Part shown: piece after piece, positions 7,894 to 15,583 of the stretch
How positions within the stretch are numbered: the stretch's first letter is position 1
Layout: each line of letters begins with the position of its first letter
Assembly (NCBI GenBank): GCA_963743595.1
Contig: CAVURW010000186.1
Span: 1 to 23,465, forward strand
Source of the DNA: CAVURW01 sp963743595
GTDB taxonomy: Bacteria > Verrucomicrobiota > Verrucomicrobiia > Methylacidiphilales > UBA1321
Direction: 5' to 3'
DNA: 23,465 bases
The notes under the pieces: generated by a model
The model's input: only the letters and a program-made list of their open reading frames with translations
Database searches by the model: none
What the model was told of the DNA's origin: nothing
Position numbers and translations under genes: made by a program

Positions 7894-8475
7894 TTTCCAT
7901 CCGCCGTCCACTTGCTTGACGCGCTCTCTTTAAATCGACCGTAAGCGTACCGCCCTTCGATCAAAATCGAGACAGCGCAAATTCCTTCTTCTCTTTCGTC
8001 CACCCACAAACACCGAAATTTGTAGCCTCGTTGTTGCACCACATTTTTGAAGGCTCGCCTGAACCGCTCGACTTCGATCCAGGTTTTCCGTTCATCAGGC
8101 TCGCCAGACACCACGACAATTGCGTCATTTGCGTCCATTGCACCCGTCATTCTTGACCGCTGCTCAAATTCCAGAAGCCCCAATTCCACAGTCTTGAGCC
8201 GACTGCTCATGTCAGCAGTTTTATCTATAGCCAGAACTTCTCGTAGCGCCTTAATTTCGACTTCCAGCCGTGCGAAAAGTTCGATCTCGCGTCTGCGGAG
8301 GTTTATCTCCTTTACGACGTTCACGGCCACCGGTGGGTTTTCCCAAAAACCGACAGCCTGTGCCTGTTCCTCCAATTGCTGCAACTCGTGAAAAGCTGTA
8401 GCCGAGCTAAAGAGACCTCTGCAGTTTCCTAAACCTCGCCTCTAACGGAATGATGACAACGAATTGTGAAGCCAT
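7890..8475 (-). CDS. RF2-like PCRF-domain protein; needs +1 frameshift after codon 22
   Basis: Zero frame: ATG at 8473-8475, 22 codons ending in KLQRSL, then TAG (8407-8409). Skipping one T puts the ribosome in an open frame of 172 residues (8408 to 7890), 194 in total. The shifted frame follows the RF2 N-terminal and PCRF regions. LEEQAQAVGFWENP matches LEE...PGFWDDP, MTGAMDANDAIV matches the family's GE-D-x-N-A-I/Y, and RGYKFRCLWVDEREEGI and GRYAYGRFK match the GYK and G-x-Y-A-Y-G blocks. It then diverges and stops at the point where RF2 carries VHRL...SPF, so the stop-codon-reading loop is absent. If the frameshift is unused, a TTG at 8382-8384 could start the main part. It lies 38 bases after the HNH gene and overlaps the next cistron by four bases. 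Confidence 0.65.
8407..8420 (-). promoter_or_regulatory. Putative prfB-type +1 frameshift site with TAG in place of TGA
   Basis: On the minus strand the sequence reads CAGAGGTCTCTTTAGC. In prfB genes the site is a Shine-Dalgarno-like purine stretch, a three-base spacer, then CTT TGA C, with preceding codons commonly encoding LRGSL. Here AGAGG precedes TCT CTT TAG C and encodes LQRSL, so spacing and slippery CTT-T are preserved while the purine stretch is weaker. The stop is TAG, which RF1 rather than RF2 decodes, so the usual RF2 feedback logic would not hold. This is inferred by comparison with known prfB sites. Confidence 0.55.
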
Positions 8476-8513
8476 GCACCAAGAATTGCATCGTTTTTGA
8501 ACAAGTTCAAATA

Positions 8514-8825
8514 CTACCGGCGATAACGTCGGTTCCGTGAATCGCTACCCCGATTCCGGTTGCGTCGGGAGGAAAAGGACGCCCCGGGTTGTTGCTTCAG
8601 AAGCCACGTGACGAAGGTCTGGTACGCTTCATTCGCCTGCATTTTCGCCACCGTGTTAAAATCGTCCCGCAATTGAGTGTGCGTGAAGTTGCGATGGATG
8701 AAATCCTCACAATCATAGCAGGTAGGGACCATGACCTTGCCGCCCTTGCTTTTAGGGATGAGGTGATGTCGTTTCGTTCGCACATTCCGGCCACAAAAGA
8801 CGCAGCCCATCGTGACGTTTTCCAT
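8514..8825 (-). CDS. Small HNH-family endonuclease
   Basis: The 103-residue product has the layout of a compact HNH nuclease with a structural zinc site. CxxC lies at C8/C11, then RHHLIPKSKGG (H20, H21), a second CxxC at C36/C39, and a final His at 44 in CEDFIH. The C-terminal segment FTHTQLRDDFNTV...FVTWLLKQQP matches the helical tail of the short bacterial HNH family. A final Arg/Ser/Asn-rich stretch of about 20 residues probably contacts nucleic acid. The middle Asn of a textbook H-N-H is not evident before the second CxxC, so catalysis is not assured. It probably cleaves or nicks DNA; the target is unknown. It is the first gene of a minus-strand pair with the RF2-like locus. The start ATG is at 8823-8825. 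Confidence 0.8.
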   Translation of the reverse strand: MENVTMGCVFCGRNVRTKRHHLIPKSKGGKVMVPTCYDCEDFIHRNFTHTQLRDDFNTVAKMQANEAYQTFVTWLLKQQPGASFSSRRNRNRGSDSRNRRYRR

Positions 8826-9073
8826 AGCTTAACCTGAAAGTTCCGTACCGCCCGCCGTAAGAGTCACTCCATCAGCGAAATCGGTTCCGTTTCTAGGGCT
8901 CAACGTAATCACGGTAGCTACTCCTGGCAAGGGCCGCTGGTTGGATCGGCCTCGCCATTTCTTGTTTTTGTGTCCACGGCCCACCCGGTTCGGGGCATTC
9001 CAAATAAAAAAGCGTGCGTAATGCCCGCCGTTCTAGCACCTATAGTCACCACACTAGTCTCCACACTTTTCCC

Positions 9074-11710
9074 ATGAACCTCGGCCAGTTTTTCTTTCGC
9101 TACATCGCCCGCGCGCTCCTGCACCTGCGCTACCGTGTGGAAATCCACGGCACAGAGCATCTTAAAAACCTGAAAGGCCCGGCCATCATCGCGCCGAATC
9201 ACCCCGGCCTACTCGATCCACCGCTCATCATGAGTTACATCGGCGGCGTGGTGCTTCTCCGTCCGCTCGTCATTGAGGGAATGTACCGTCATCCGTTGCT
9301 CTACCCGTTCATGCTCCTCATCAACGCGTTCGAAGTTCCGGAGCTGGCGCAGCAGAATCAAGCGGCGAAGAATCGAACGGCTACGCTGATTGAAGAAGTG
9401 GTTCAAGAACTCGATAAGGGCACGATTTTCCTGATCTATCCATCGGGCAGGATCGAGCGGAAAGGCTACGAAATCCTCGGTGGAACGCGCTCCGTTCCTG
9501 ACATCCTTCAGCAACGGCCTAACACGAAATTGATCCTGGTGCGCACCTCAGGCATGTGGGGAAGTCTCTCCGGTTTTGCGCCGACCGGTACAGACCCGAA
9601 TCTCAGTAAAGAATTTGTGCGCGTGCTCGGCATTTTGGCTGCGGCGCTGATCTTTTTTGTCCCCCGGCGCAAAGTAAAAATCGAGATTGAGGTCGCCGAT
9701 CTCTCGTCGCTCCCGAGCCTCTCTCGCGAGCACTTGAATCCGTTCCTGGAAAATTGGTACAACCGCACCCTTCCTCGCGATCCCGTCTACGTGCCGTATC
9801 ACCCTTTTCTAGGACCGCGCACGATCACCTTTCCACCACTGGCTAGTAACTTTGACGTCGACCTGGAGAAGATCGAGCCCGCTACGAAAGAGGCGGTCCA
9901 CGCCATCATCGCCGAGCGGATTAAACGCCCCCTGACCGAGAGCGAGAAGGAGCCGACAGCCGAACTGGAAGTGATCGGCCTGGACAGCCTGGATCGCATG
10001 GAGCTGGCGCTGGTCATTGAGCAACGGTTCGGGTTCCAAAGTGATAAAGTCGCCGTGCGCCTTGCCGATCTCTACGCACTGGCTCAAGGGCTTGTGGAGT
10101 CGAGCGGGCCGAAGCAGATCAGCGTGCCGGAAGTGTGGTCAATCCAGCCCAGCAATCCGGACGCGTTCCTCTCCAATTCGGGCGAAACCATTCCAGAAGC
10201 GATCCTGCGCCAGGGTCTGGCAAATCTCAGCACGCCCATCGTCGCGGACGATCTCTCCGGCGTACTCACGTACGAACGCTTCCTTGTCGGTGCACGGCTC
10301 ATGGCCTCTCGGTTCCGCGAGTTGCCGGGCGATTCCATTGCCCTGATGCTGCCCGCGAGCGTCGCCGCTGATATCGTGCTCACGGCCCTCATGTTAGCGG
10401 GAAAACGGCCCGTATTGCTCAATTGGACCACCGGTCCGGCTAATCTCGCCCACGCGGTCAAAACGATGAACATCCAGAGGATTGTTTCTTCCAAGAAATT
10501 CATCGAGCGCGTGGGAACCAATGACCTCGAAAAGACCGGTGTCGAGTTCACCTATTTGGAGGAGATTCGCAAATCGATTTCCAAGCTCGAACAGATCACC
10601 ACGCTGCTCCGCACCCGCTTCTTTGGAGCTGCATGGCTCCGGCAAATCCCGAAGTTGAATCCGAACGACCCGGCGGCCATCTTGTTCACGTCCGGCTCCG
10701 AGAAAGCGCCGAAAGCGGTGCCGCTCACGCACAAAAACATCCTCACGGTTGCCACCATGGGTTCCAAGGCGCTCGGCATGACGCGGGGCGATATCTTGCT
10801 CGGATTTCTCCCGCCGTTCCACAGCTTCGGCATCAGCGGCACAATGGTCCTGCCGCTCATCACTGGCATGCGAGTGGTTTACCACGCCGATCCCACCGAT
10901 GCCGCTGGGTTGGTCAAAAAAATCGCCGCCTATAAGCCCACGATTCTCCTGACGACGCCCACGTTTTTCAGTTATATCCTCAGCCGCGCCAAGCCGGAAG
11001 AACTTGCGTCAGTCCGGCTCGTGATTACGGGTGCCGAGAAATGCCCCGAATCGGTATTCACAAAAGCTCAGCAGATGGTGCCCCACGCGGTAATCTCTGA
11101 GGGTTACGGAATCACGGAATGTTCACCTGTCGTTTCAGTGAACCGCCCCGAAAATGTTCGACGTGGCAGCATCGGGCATCCGCTCGAGACGGTGGAAGCT
11201 CTCGTGGTCGATCCCGATACAAAAGAGCCGATGCCTCGCAATAAACGGGGGCTGCTGCTCATCAGCGGGCCCACGGTTTTCCCTGGTTATCTGAATTACG
11301 ATGGCCCATCGCCATTTCACGAACGCGATGGCAAGCGTTGGTACATCACCGGCGATTTAGCGATGATCGATGACCAAGACTTCATCCACTTCGCGGGCCG
11401 CTTGAAGCGTTTCCTTAAAGCGGGAGGCGAGATGATTTCCCTGCCCGCCTTAGAGGAGCCGTTCATCAGCCTTTACCCAACAACGGAGGATGGGCCGCAA
11501 GTCGCCGTAGAAGGAATTGAGACGCCGACTGGTCGCAAAATCGTCCTGTTCACCACGCAATTGCTCACCATCGGGCAAGCCAACGAGCACCTATCGAAAG
11601 CCGGGTTCCGCGGCATCATGCGCCTGGATGAAGTGCGACAAATCGAGAAAATCCCCGTGCTCGGCACCGGTAAAACGGATTACAAAGTGCTTCGAGCGTT
11701 GATCACGTGA
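9074..11710 (+). CDS. Trifunctional PlsC acyltransferase - ACP - acyl-AMP ligase (Aas-like)
   Basis: About 878 residues, fusing three lipid modules. The N-terminal 1-acylglycerol-phosphate acyltransferase has the HX4D motif in NHPGLLDP (H43, D48) and the YPSGRIERKG substrate block. An acyl-carrier-protein domain follows with VIGLDSLDRMEL, whose Ser (about 305) should carry phosphopantetheine. An AMP-binding ligase follows with P-loop FTSGSEKAPKAVPLTH (about 538), GYGITECSP, GDLAMIDD, GRLKRFLKAGGEM and the catalytic Lys in LGTGKTDYK near the end. E. coli Aas has acyltransferase plus ligase but no internal ACP. The enzyme likely activates free fatty acids, loads them on its own ACP and transfers them to lysophospholipid at the inner membrane. 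The ATG at 9074 is preferred to a GTG at 9014, whose extra 20 residues look non-coding. It is tail-to-tail with the GNAT gene, three bases apart. Confidence 0.9.
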   Translation: MNLGQFFFRYIARALLHLRYRVEIHGTEHLKNLKGPAIIAPNHPGLLDPPLIMSYIGGVVLLRPLVIEGMYRHPLLYPFMLLINAFEVPELAQQNQAAKNRTATLIEEVVQELDKGTIFLIYPSGRIERKGYEILGGTRSVPDILQQRPNTKLILVRTSGMWGSLSGFAPTGTDPNLSKEFVRVLGILAAALIFFVPRRKVKIEIEVADLSSLPSLSREHLNPFLENWYNRTLPRDPVYVPYHPFLGPRTITFPPLASNFDVDLEKIEPATKEAVHAIIAERIKRPLTESEKEPTAELEVIGLDSLDRMELALVIEQRFGFQSDKVAVRLADLYALAQGLVESSGPKQISVPEVWSIQPSNPDAFLSNSGETIPEAILRQGLANLSTPIVADDLSGVLTYERFLVGARLMASRFRELPGDSIALMLPASVAADIVLTALMLAGKRPVLLNWTTGPANLAHAVKTMNIQRIVSSKKFIERVGTNDLEKTGVEFTYLEEIRKSISKLEQITTLLRTRFFGAAWLRQIPKLNPNDPAAILFTSGSEKAPKAVPLTHKNILTVATMGSKALGMTRGDILLGFLPPFHSFGISGTMVLPLITGMRVVYHADPTDAAGLVKKIAAYKPTILLTTPTFFSYILSRAKPEELASVRLVITGAEKCPESVFTKAQQMVPHAVISEGYGITECSPVVSVNRPENVRRGSIGHPLETVEALVVDPDTKEPMPRNKRGLLLISGPTVFPGYLNYDGPSPFHERDGKRWYITGDLAMIDDQDFIHFAGRLKRFLKAGGEMISLPALEEPFISLYPTTEDGPQVAVEGIETPTGRKIVLFTTQLLTIGQANEHLSKAGFRGIMRLDEVRQIEKIPVLGTGKTDYKVLRALIT

Positions 11711-11713
11711 GGC

Positions 11714-12976
11714 TCACCACAGCTCGTGGGCATTCGCAAACTTGCGAATCGACTTATCGCTCTTGGTCGGTTCCAGAGCATAACGCACCGCTAGACGGCA
11801 CAGGGGATTCACAAGACGCCACGGCGTTTTTACGTAGAGATCGAGCGGCGCCAGATCCATCCGGAGGTGATACTTCGGCTCGTAATTGAGCGGAGCGCTG
11901 TAGTAGGTATGGATGTTGTTCTTTAGCGCCCAATTCACCATATCGCGCCACGTCACGTAATAGAGGTGATAATCGAAGGCGACCTTGTAATCGAGCCCAA
12001 TGTAATTATCTCTCAGCACTCCTTCGTGCACAATACACGAGCAAAACGCGACGTACTTTTCACCCTGTTTCCAGGTGAAGAAAAGGCTCTTCTCGGGCAT
12101 CAACCGACCCAAATCGCAGAAGTATCGCGGCGTCAATTCCTCAAACTTCATCTTGGAGCGGCTCAAAACTTGTAAGTAGAGCGGATAGAGCTCGGAGATG
12201 ATTGGTGAGATGTCGCTCGTCACTTCCATGGTCATCGGTTCACCCACCGCCGCTTCCCGATATTTCTGGCGTAGATTCTTCCGGGTCTTGTGACTGAGCT
12301 TCTTCGACAAATACTCGTCGAACGTCTTGAAATCGAGTGCCAGCTTCGCACCGGGCATGCTGGGAATCCGTTCGTATCCATGCTTCCGGAGTTGCTCCAG
12401 CTGATTGCGGTAGGTCCTCGGAAAATCCTTCAAAACGATCATCCAGGCACCCATGCGTTTGGCGACGGGCTCGATCGACTCGCGCAAGGCGTTGCCCACC
12501 CAATCGTAGCCCTCTGTGACAATATCCTTCGTCAAATGCCCCTCGCCTGCGGAGCAACCGACCATCATCATGGGCAATTGAAACGCAGTCGGGGCGCTTC
12601 GGCGAATTCGGTCCACCACATCTCGAATCGTGACCGGCAAGCCCGCCATGATATCTTGACGAACAAACAAAAACGGCTGCACGGCGCGGGTCTTTTTACC
12701 CTGATCTTTCAGTACCAAATAGAGATGCTGAAACTGACCACCTAACGAACTGTGAGAGATGTTAAAGTAGCGATGGTCCGTCGCCAAGTGCTTGAGGCCG
12801 TAATTCCACACTTCCTCGTCCTCCGCAGGAACGCGGCCCACAACCGTCACGCTACCGAAGCTCGTCTTTAACGTAATCGGCTTGAATGCGTAGTGATCCA
12901 GAGGCACAGCTTCCGTCAGGCTTCCGAGAGCCGCCAGGTTTGCTGCGCCCGTGTGAATCGAGATATCCTTGTGCAT
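11714..12976 (-). CDS. GNAT-fold N-acyltransferase (FemAB / COG3146-like)
   Basis: The 420-residue, soluble-looking product has no signal peptide or membrane helix. The middle and C-terminal parts have the pattern of the FemAB/BioF2-like branch of GNAT acyltransferases. This includes GAWMIVLKDFP (about 198), a basic segment LSHKTRKNLRQKYREAA (about 238-256) typical of this group, LYPLYLQVLSRSKMKFEELTP (about 275-295), GEKYVAFCSCIVHEGVLRDNYIGLDY (the beta strands framing the acyl-donor site, about 312-338), and LNYEPKYHLRMDLAPLDLYVKTP near the C-terminus. Members move acyl or aminoacyl groups onto amines; the substrate here is unknown. It lies 21 bases downstream of the desaturase on the same strand, so the two form an operon. 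Together with the facing PlsC-ACP-ligase, this suggests an acyl chain as donor. Confidence 0.7.
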   Translation of the reverse strand: MHKDISIHTGAANLAALGSLTEAVPLDHYAFKPITLKTSFGSVTVVGRVPAEDEEVWNYGLKHLATDHRYFNISHSSLGGQFQHLYLVLKDQGKKTRAVQPFLFVRQDIMAGLPVTIRDVVDRIRRSAPTAFQLPMMMVGCSAGEGHLTKDIVTEGYDWVGNALRESIEPVAKRMGAWMIVLKDFPRTYRNQLEQLRKHGYERIPSMPGAKLALDFKTFDEYLSKKLSHKTRKNLRQKYREAAVGEPMTMEVTSDISPIISELYPLYLQVLSRSKMKFEELTPRYFCDLGRLMPEKSLFFTWKQGEKYVAFCSCIVHEGVLRDNYIGLDYKVAFDYHLYYVTWRDMVNWALKNNIHTYYSAPLNYEPKYHLRMDLAPLDLYVKTPWRLVNPLCRLAVRYALEPTKSDKSIRKFANAHELW

Positions 12977-12997
12977 TCGTTTAAACTTTCCTAGAGA

Positions 12998-13918
12998 TTA
13001 TCGACTCCCGCTTCCAGTGCAAGCCTCACTGTTAGAAAGGGTTACATCCGGCATGAGTGGTCGGCTTTTTTCCGGCAGATTCGGATCGAAAAAACCGAGA
13101 GCGTGAGGCGGTTGGATCACACGTACTCCCGCCTTTCGTTGTTCATCGGCGATTTTCACGTGAAACTCATGCATCTTCGTCCAATGCATTTTCGGGCGGA
13201 AATGATGCTCGGCATGATAGCCATTATTAAACCAAAGCGTGTTATAGAACCAACCGTAGGAACTCACACCCCAGGCGATCGGCTTATCCGGGTTTCCACC
13301 ATAATGCAGGTAATAACCATTCAAATACGATAAACAGTGGCCCATGTAATAAAATGGAAGAAAGAATAACATGAACTTCCAATTCATGAAAAAGCCGAGT
13401 GCGTAGAAAGTTAAAAACGCAAAGATCTCGAAAACACCCCAAAAAGCATCGTCCGCTCTACGATTTTTGATTTCGTTGTAAATTTCCACAGGATCATCTC
13501 GGAAGTAGCTCAGGAAAACGTACGACCATATGTTCTCCGCTTCCCCGTCATGCCCGTGCCTGTAGATGGAGAGCCAATCGATCGTTTCTCCAGATTCATC
13601 CGGCCTATCACTATTACCCATGTGATGACGCTGATGCACGTACTCGTAGAATGTTTGTGAAAAACCAATAGCTAAGGATTCCACCAGACTGAATAATCGA
13701 TTCGCCGTTAACGAAGTGAAGTAGGGATTATGAAGAAAGTTGTGAGAAATCCCGTTAATGTTCCACGATATGCTGATGGCGTAAGTGAAGCCCATTCCGA
13801 TCAAAAGCCACCAGGGGGCGATGGGAAACACGAAGAAGAACGTGACTAAAAACGCGAACTGAGCGAGGGCAGCCGCAACCGGTATCCAATCATGTCGAGA
13901 ATAGGCAAAAACCTTCAT
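12998..13918 (-). CDS. Membrane fatty-acid desaturase / hydroxylase (three His boxes)
   Basis: The 306-residue integral membrane di-iron protein has the diagnostic histidine clusters: H59-NFL-H63, H95-QRHH99 and H235-AEHH239. A further GHCLSYLNGYYLH lies before the third box. Hydrophobic helices at about 13-32, 36-56, 158-175 and 180-197 fit the usual four-helix bundle with active site facing the cytoplasm. The family introduces double bonds or hydroxyls into acyl chains or carotenoid-like substrates using O2 and an electron donor. Which reaction occurs here cannot be read from the sequence. It is the first gene of a two-gene operon with the GNAT gene and is divergent from htrA, sharing a 198-base intergenic region. 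The start ATG is at 13916-13918. Confidence 0.88.
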   Translation of the reverse strand: MKVFAYSRHDWIPVAAALAQFAFLVTFFFVFPIAPWWLLIGMGFTYAISISWNINGISHNFLHNPYFTSLTANRLFSLVESLAIGFSQTFYEYVHQRHHMGNSDRPDESGETIDWLSIYRHGHDGEAENIWSYVFLSYFRDDPVEIYNEIKNRRADDAFWGVFEIFAFLTFYALGFFMNWKFMLFFLPFYYMGHCLSYLNGYYLHYGGNPDKPIAWGVSSYGWFYNTLWFNNGYHAEHHFRPKMHWTKMHEFHVKIADEQRKAGVRVIQPPHALGFFDPNLPEKSRPLMPDVTLSNSEACTGSGSR

Positions 13919-14116
13919 AGCGTTCAGCGCTCCGGGAGGCTACTCTGCTTTCCCCATGGTGACAAGTCCACGAGGAGCATTATTTTGTCTCTTTTTTCCA
14001 TTATGCAACGTCTACAGGGGCATCAGGGGTGCATCGCACCACCAGCATCTGGATTGCCATTCAACTACACGACCGTAACTTGATTTTTCACCATTTTCAG
14101 CCATGAATCTTATCGT

Positions 14117-15247
14117 ATGAAATTGTCCATTTTCTTATCCCTCTTCCTGACCGCTCTCTCCTCTGATGCGATTTGCCTGGCCCAAGTCGCACCCACGCCT
14201 CCGCCATTTCGACCGGGCCAGATCGACATCGCGAATGAGCCCGCTGTCAAAGTCGTTTCGGCGGTCCAACAAACGGTCGTGAACATCACTGCAGAAGGCG
14301 CGGTACGCCAGTACTTCACGACGTACGACGCGTTCTTTCGGCGTTATCGGGGCGAGCGCACGACTCAGGAGCAAAGCATCGGCTCTGGTCTCTTGGTCTC
14401 CGCTGACGGCTACGTCGTGACAAATGCCCATGTCGTGGCCTTGGCAGAAAAGACGGTTGCCATCACGCTCTCGAACGGTTCCAAGTACACCGCTCAAATC
14501 GTCTCGACCGACGAAGACCGCGACTTGGCGCTACTCAAGATCGAGGATAAAACCGTCCAGTTCCCCTACTTCAACCTCGACTATGTGTCTCCGAACTACC
14601 CCGGAGAAACGGTGATTGCCCTGGGAAGTCCAGCCGGTTATCAAGGCTCCGTTAGCTTGGGCATTTTAAGCGCTAAGAATCGCACTTTCACGGTGGAAGG
14701 TCACACGTTTAACAACCTCATCCAGACCGATGCGGCGATCAATCCTGGCAACAGCGGTGGCCCGCTTGTGGATCTCAATGGCTCACTCGTTGGTATCAAT
14801 TCTGCCAAGCTCTCTGGTGAAGCGATTGAAAGCATCGGTTTTGCCATTCCCAATGAAATTGTCGTTCCCTGGGTGACGGACGCGATCTCCGTGGCTCGAG
14901 GCGAAAAACCGGCGGATTCAGCGATGACTCCACTTGCTGCAATTAGACAGCATTTTGGCATTAAACTCAAGCCGCTCGATCCCGATGACGCCAACCAACT
15001 GGGCATTGACAGCGGTATGGTGATCTCCGATGTGGAAGCGGATAGTCCTGCCGATCGGGCGGGGATTCGCCCGAACATGGTGATGATCTATATCGAAAAC
15101 CACCCAGTGGTAGATGAGCGTGGCCTTCCACGATCCCTCAGCCACGTGAAGGCGGGGGATCACGTTCGCTTTGGAATTGTGCTGTTCCGCGCGCTTGGCA
15201 TTTTAGTGGAGCGACGAGGCCGCACCGTTGTCCTGGAAGCCCGTTAG
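14117..15247 (+). CDS. HtrA/DegP-family periplasmic serine protease with one PDZ domain
   Basis: The 376-residue product has a signal peptide (hydrophobic 3-18, cleavage near ICLAQ). The trypsin-like domain carries the full triad: H105 in VTNAHVV, D136 in DEDRDLALLKI, and S213 in NPGNSGGPLVD. The oxyanion and activation loops are conserved (TDAAINPGNSGGP, ESIGFAIP). A single C-terminal PDZ domain covers about 280-360 (SGMVISDVEADSPADRAGI). Members degrade or refold misfolded envelope proteins. The insertion YDAFFRRYRGERTTQEQ (about 70-86) before the protease core resembles the LA loop region of DegP/DegS relatives. With one PDZ it is closer to DegS/HhoB in layout, but there is no retained membrane anchor. 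It is followed by a gene-free stretch with hairpins. Confidence 0.93.
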   Translation: MKLSIFLSLFLTALSSDAICLAQVAPTPPPFRPGQIDIANEPAVKVVSAVQQTVVNITAEGAVRQYFTTYDAFFRRYRGERTTQEQSIGSGLLVSADGYVVTNAHVVALAEKTVAITLSNGSKYTAQIVSTDEDRDLALLKIEDKTVQFPYFNLDYVSPNYPGETVIALGSPAGYQGSVSLGILSAKNRTFTVEGHTFNNLIQTDAAINPGNSGGPLVDLNGSLVGINSAKLSGEAIESIGFAIPNEIVVPWVTDAISVARGEKPADSAMTPLAAIRQHFGIKLKPLDPDDANQLGIDSGMVISDVEADSPADRAGIRPNMVMIYIENHPVVDERGLPRSLSHVKAGDHVRFGIVLFRALGILVERRGRTVVLEAR

Positions 15248-15283
15248 AGGTGATAGCTCAAATGCGCACGAATCGTGAATCGT

Positions 15284-15315
15284 GCTCGTACCACAAAGGC
15301 ACGAGCGACCTTTTT
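15284..15315 (+). terminator. Possible intrinsic terminator after htrA
   Basis: A stem of GCTCGT (15284-15289) pairing with ACGAGC (15301-15306) is followed four bases later by TTTTT (15311-15315). The stem is short and the loop is 11 bases, so the call is weak; position downstream of htrA supports it. Confidence 0.3.
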
Positions 15316-15324
15316 CTGTTCGTA

Positions 15325-15370
15325 CCCCAGGCCCTTGCCTGGGGCTATGGTCCTGTCGCCCTAGCGGGGC
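15325..15370. repeat. REP-like double palindrome
   Basis: A perfect inverted repeat CCCCAGGC-CCTT-GCCTGGGG (15325-15344) is followed after about 14 bases by a second small hairpin with GCCC/GGGC arms near 15358-15370. Paired GC-rich palindromes in intergenic DNA are typical of REP-type elements. Only one copy is in this window, so repetition in the genome is inferred. Confidence 0.45.
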
Positions 15371-15583
15371 TTAAGATTGCCAGCACGATCATCACGCTCG
15401 TCAGGTCCTCCCGTCAAGCACGGGGTTCTCATCTCCACGATGCCTCTTGGTCTTCACCTTTAGGCCCGGAAGGACGACGGCTTCAATTCCAGCCCAGTCA
15501 AGTAGTGCTTGGTTCGCCCATAAAGGCGGCTGCAGGCCACTTGTGACTACAAACGTTTCGTCTCGAAGCTGGGGCTAGACCGA

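Larger units (their letters stand above)
15248..15583. other. Gene-free stretch with several inverted repeats
   Basis: 336 bases between htrA and the convergent TPR gene. A 98-codon ORF is open here (15250-15546), but its translation has no domain and its middle is dictated by palindromic DNA, so I treat it as non-coding. Visible structure: CACGA/TCGTG (15267-15277), GCTCGT/ACGAGC (15284-15306), a perfect 8-base stem at 15325-15344 and a smaller GCCC/GGGC stem just after it. No tRNA or known RNA fold was recognised. Confidence 0.6.

Noticed and set aside
9014..9073. GTG start 20 codons upstream for the PlsC-ACP-ligase gene
   Set aside because: The added residues are Ser/His/Arg-rich and do not fit the family, which normally starts close to the first helix (MNLGQFFFRY).
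8918..9202. 94-codon minus-strand ORF overlapping the start of the PlsC-ACP-ligase gene
   Set aside because: It is mostly antisense to the acyltransferase N-terminus and shows no recognisable domain.
14088..14116. TTGATT as a -35 promoter element before htrA
   Set aside because: No convincing -10 box at proper spacing before the ATG at 14117.
15250..15546. 98-codon plus-strand ORF after htrA
   Set aside because: Its middle is produced by palindromic DNA, it has no domain, and it starts right at the htrA end without a credible ribosome site.
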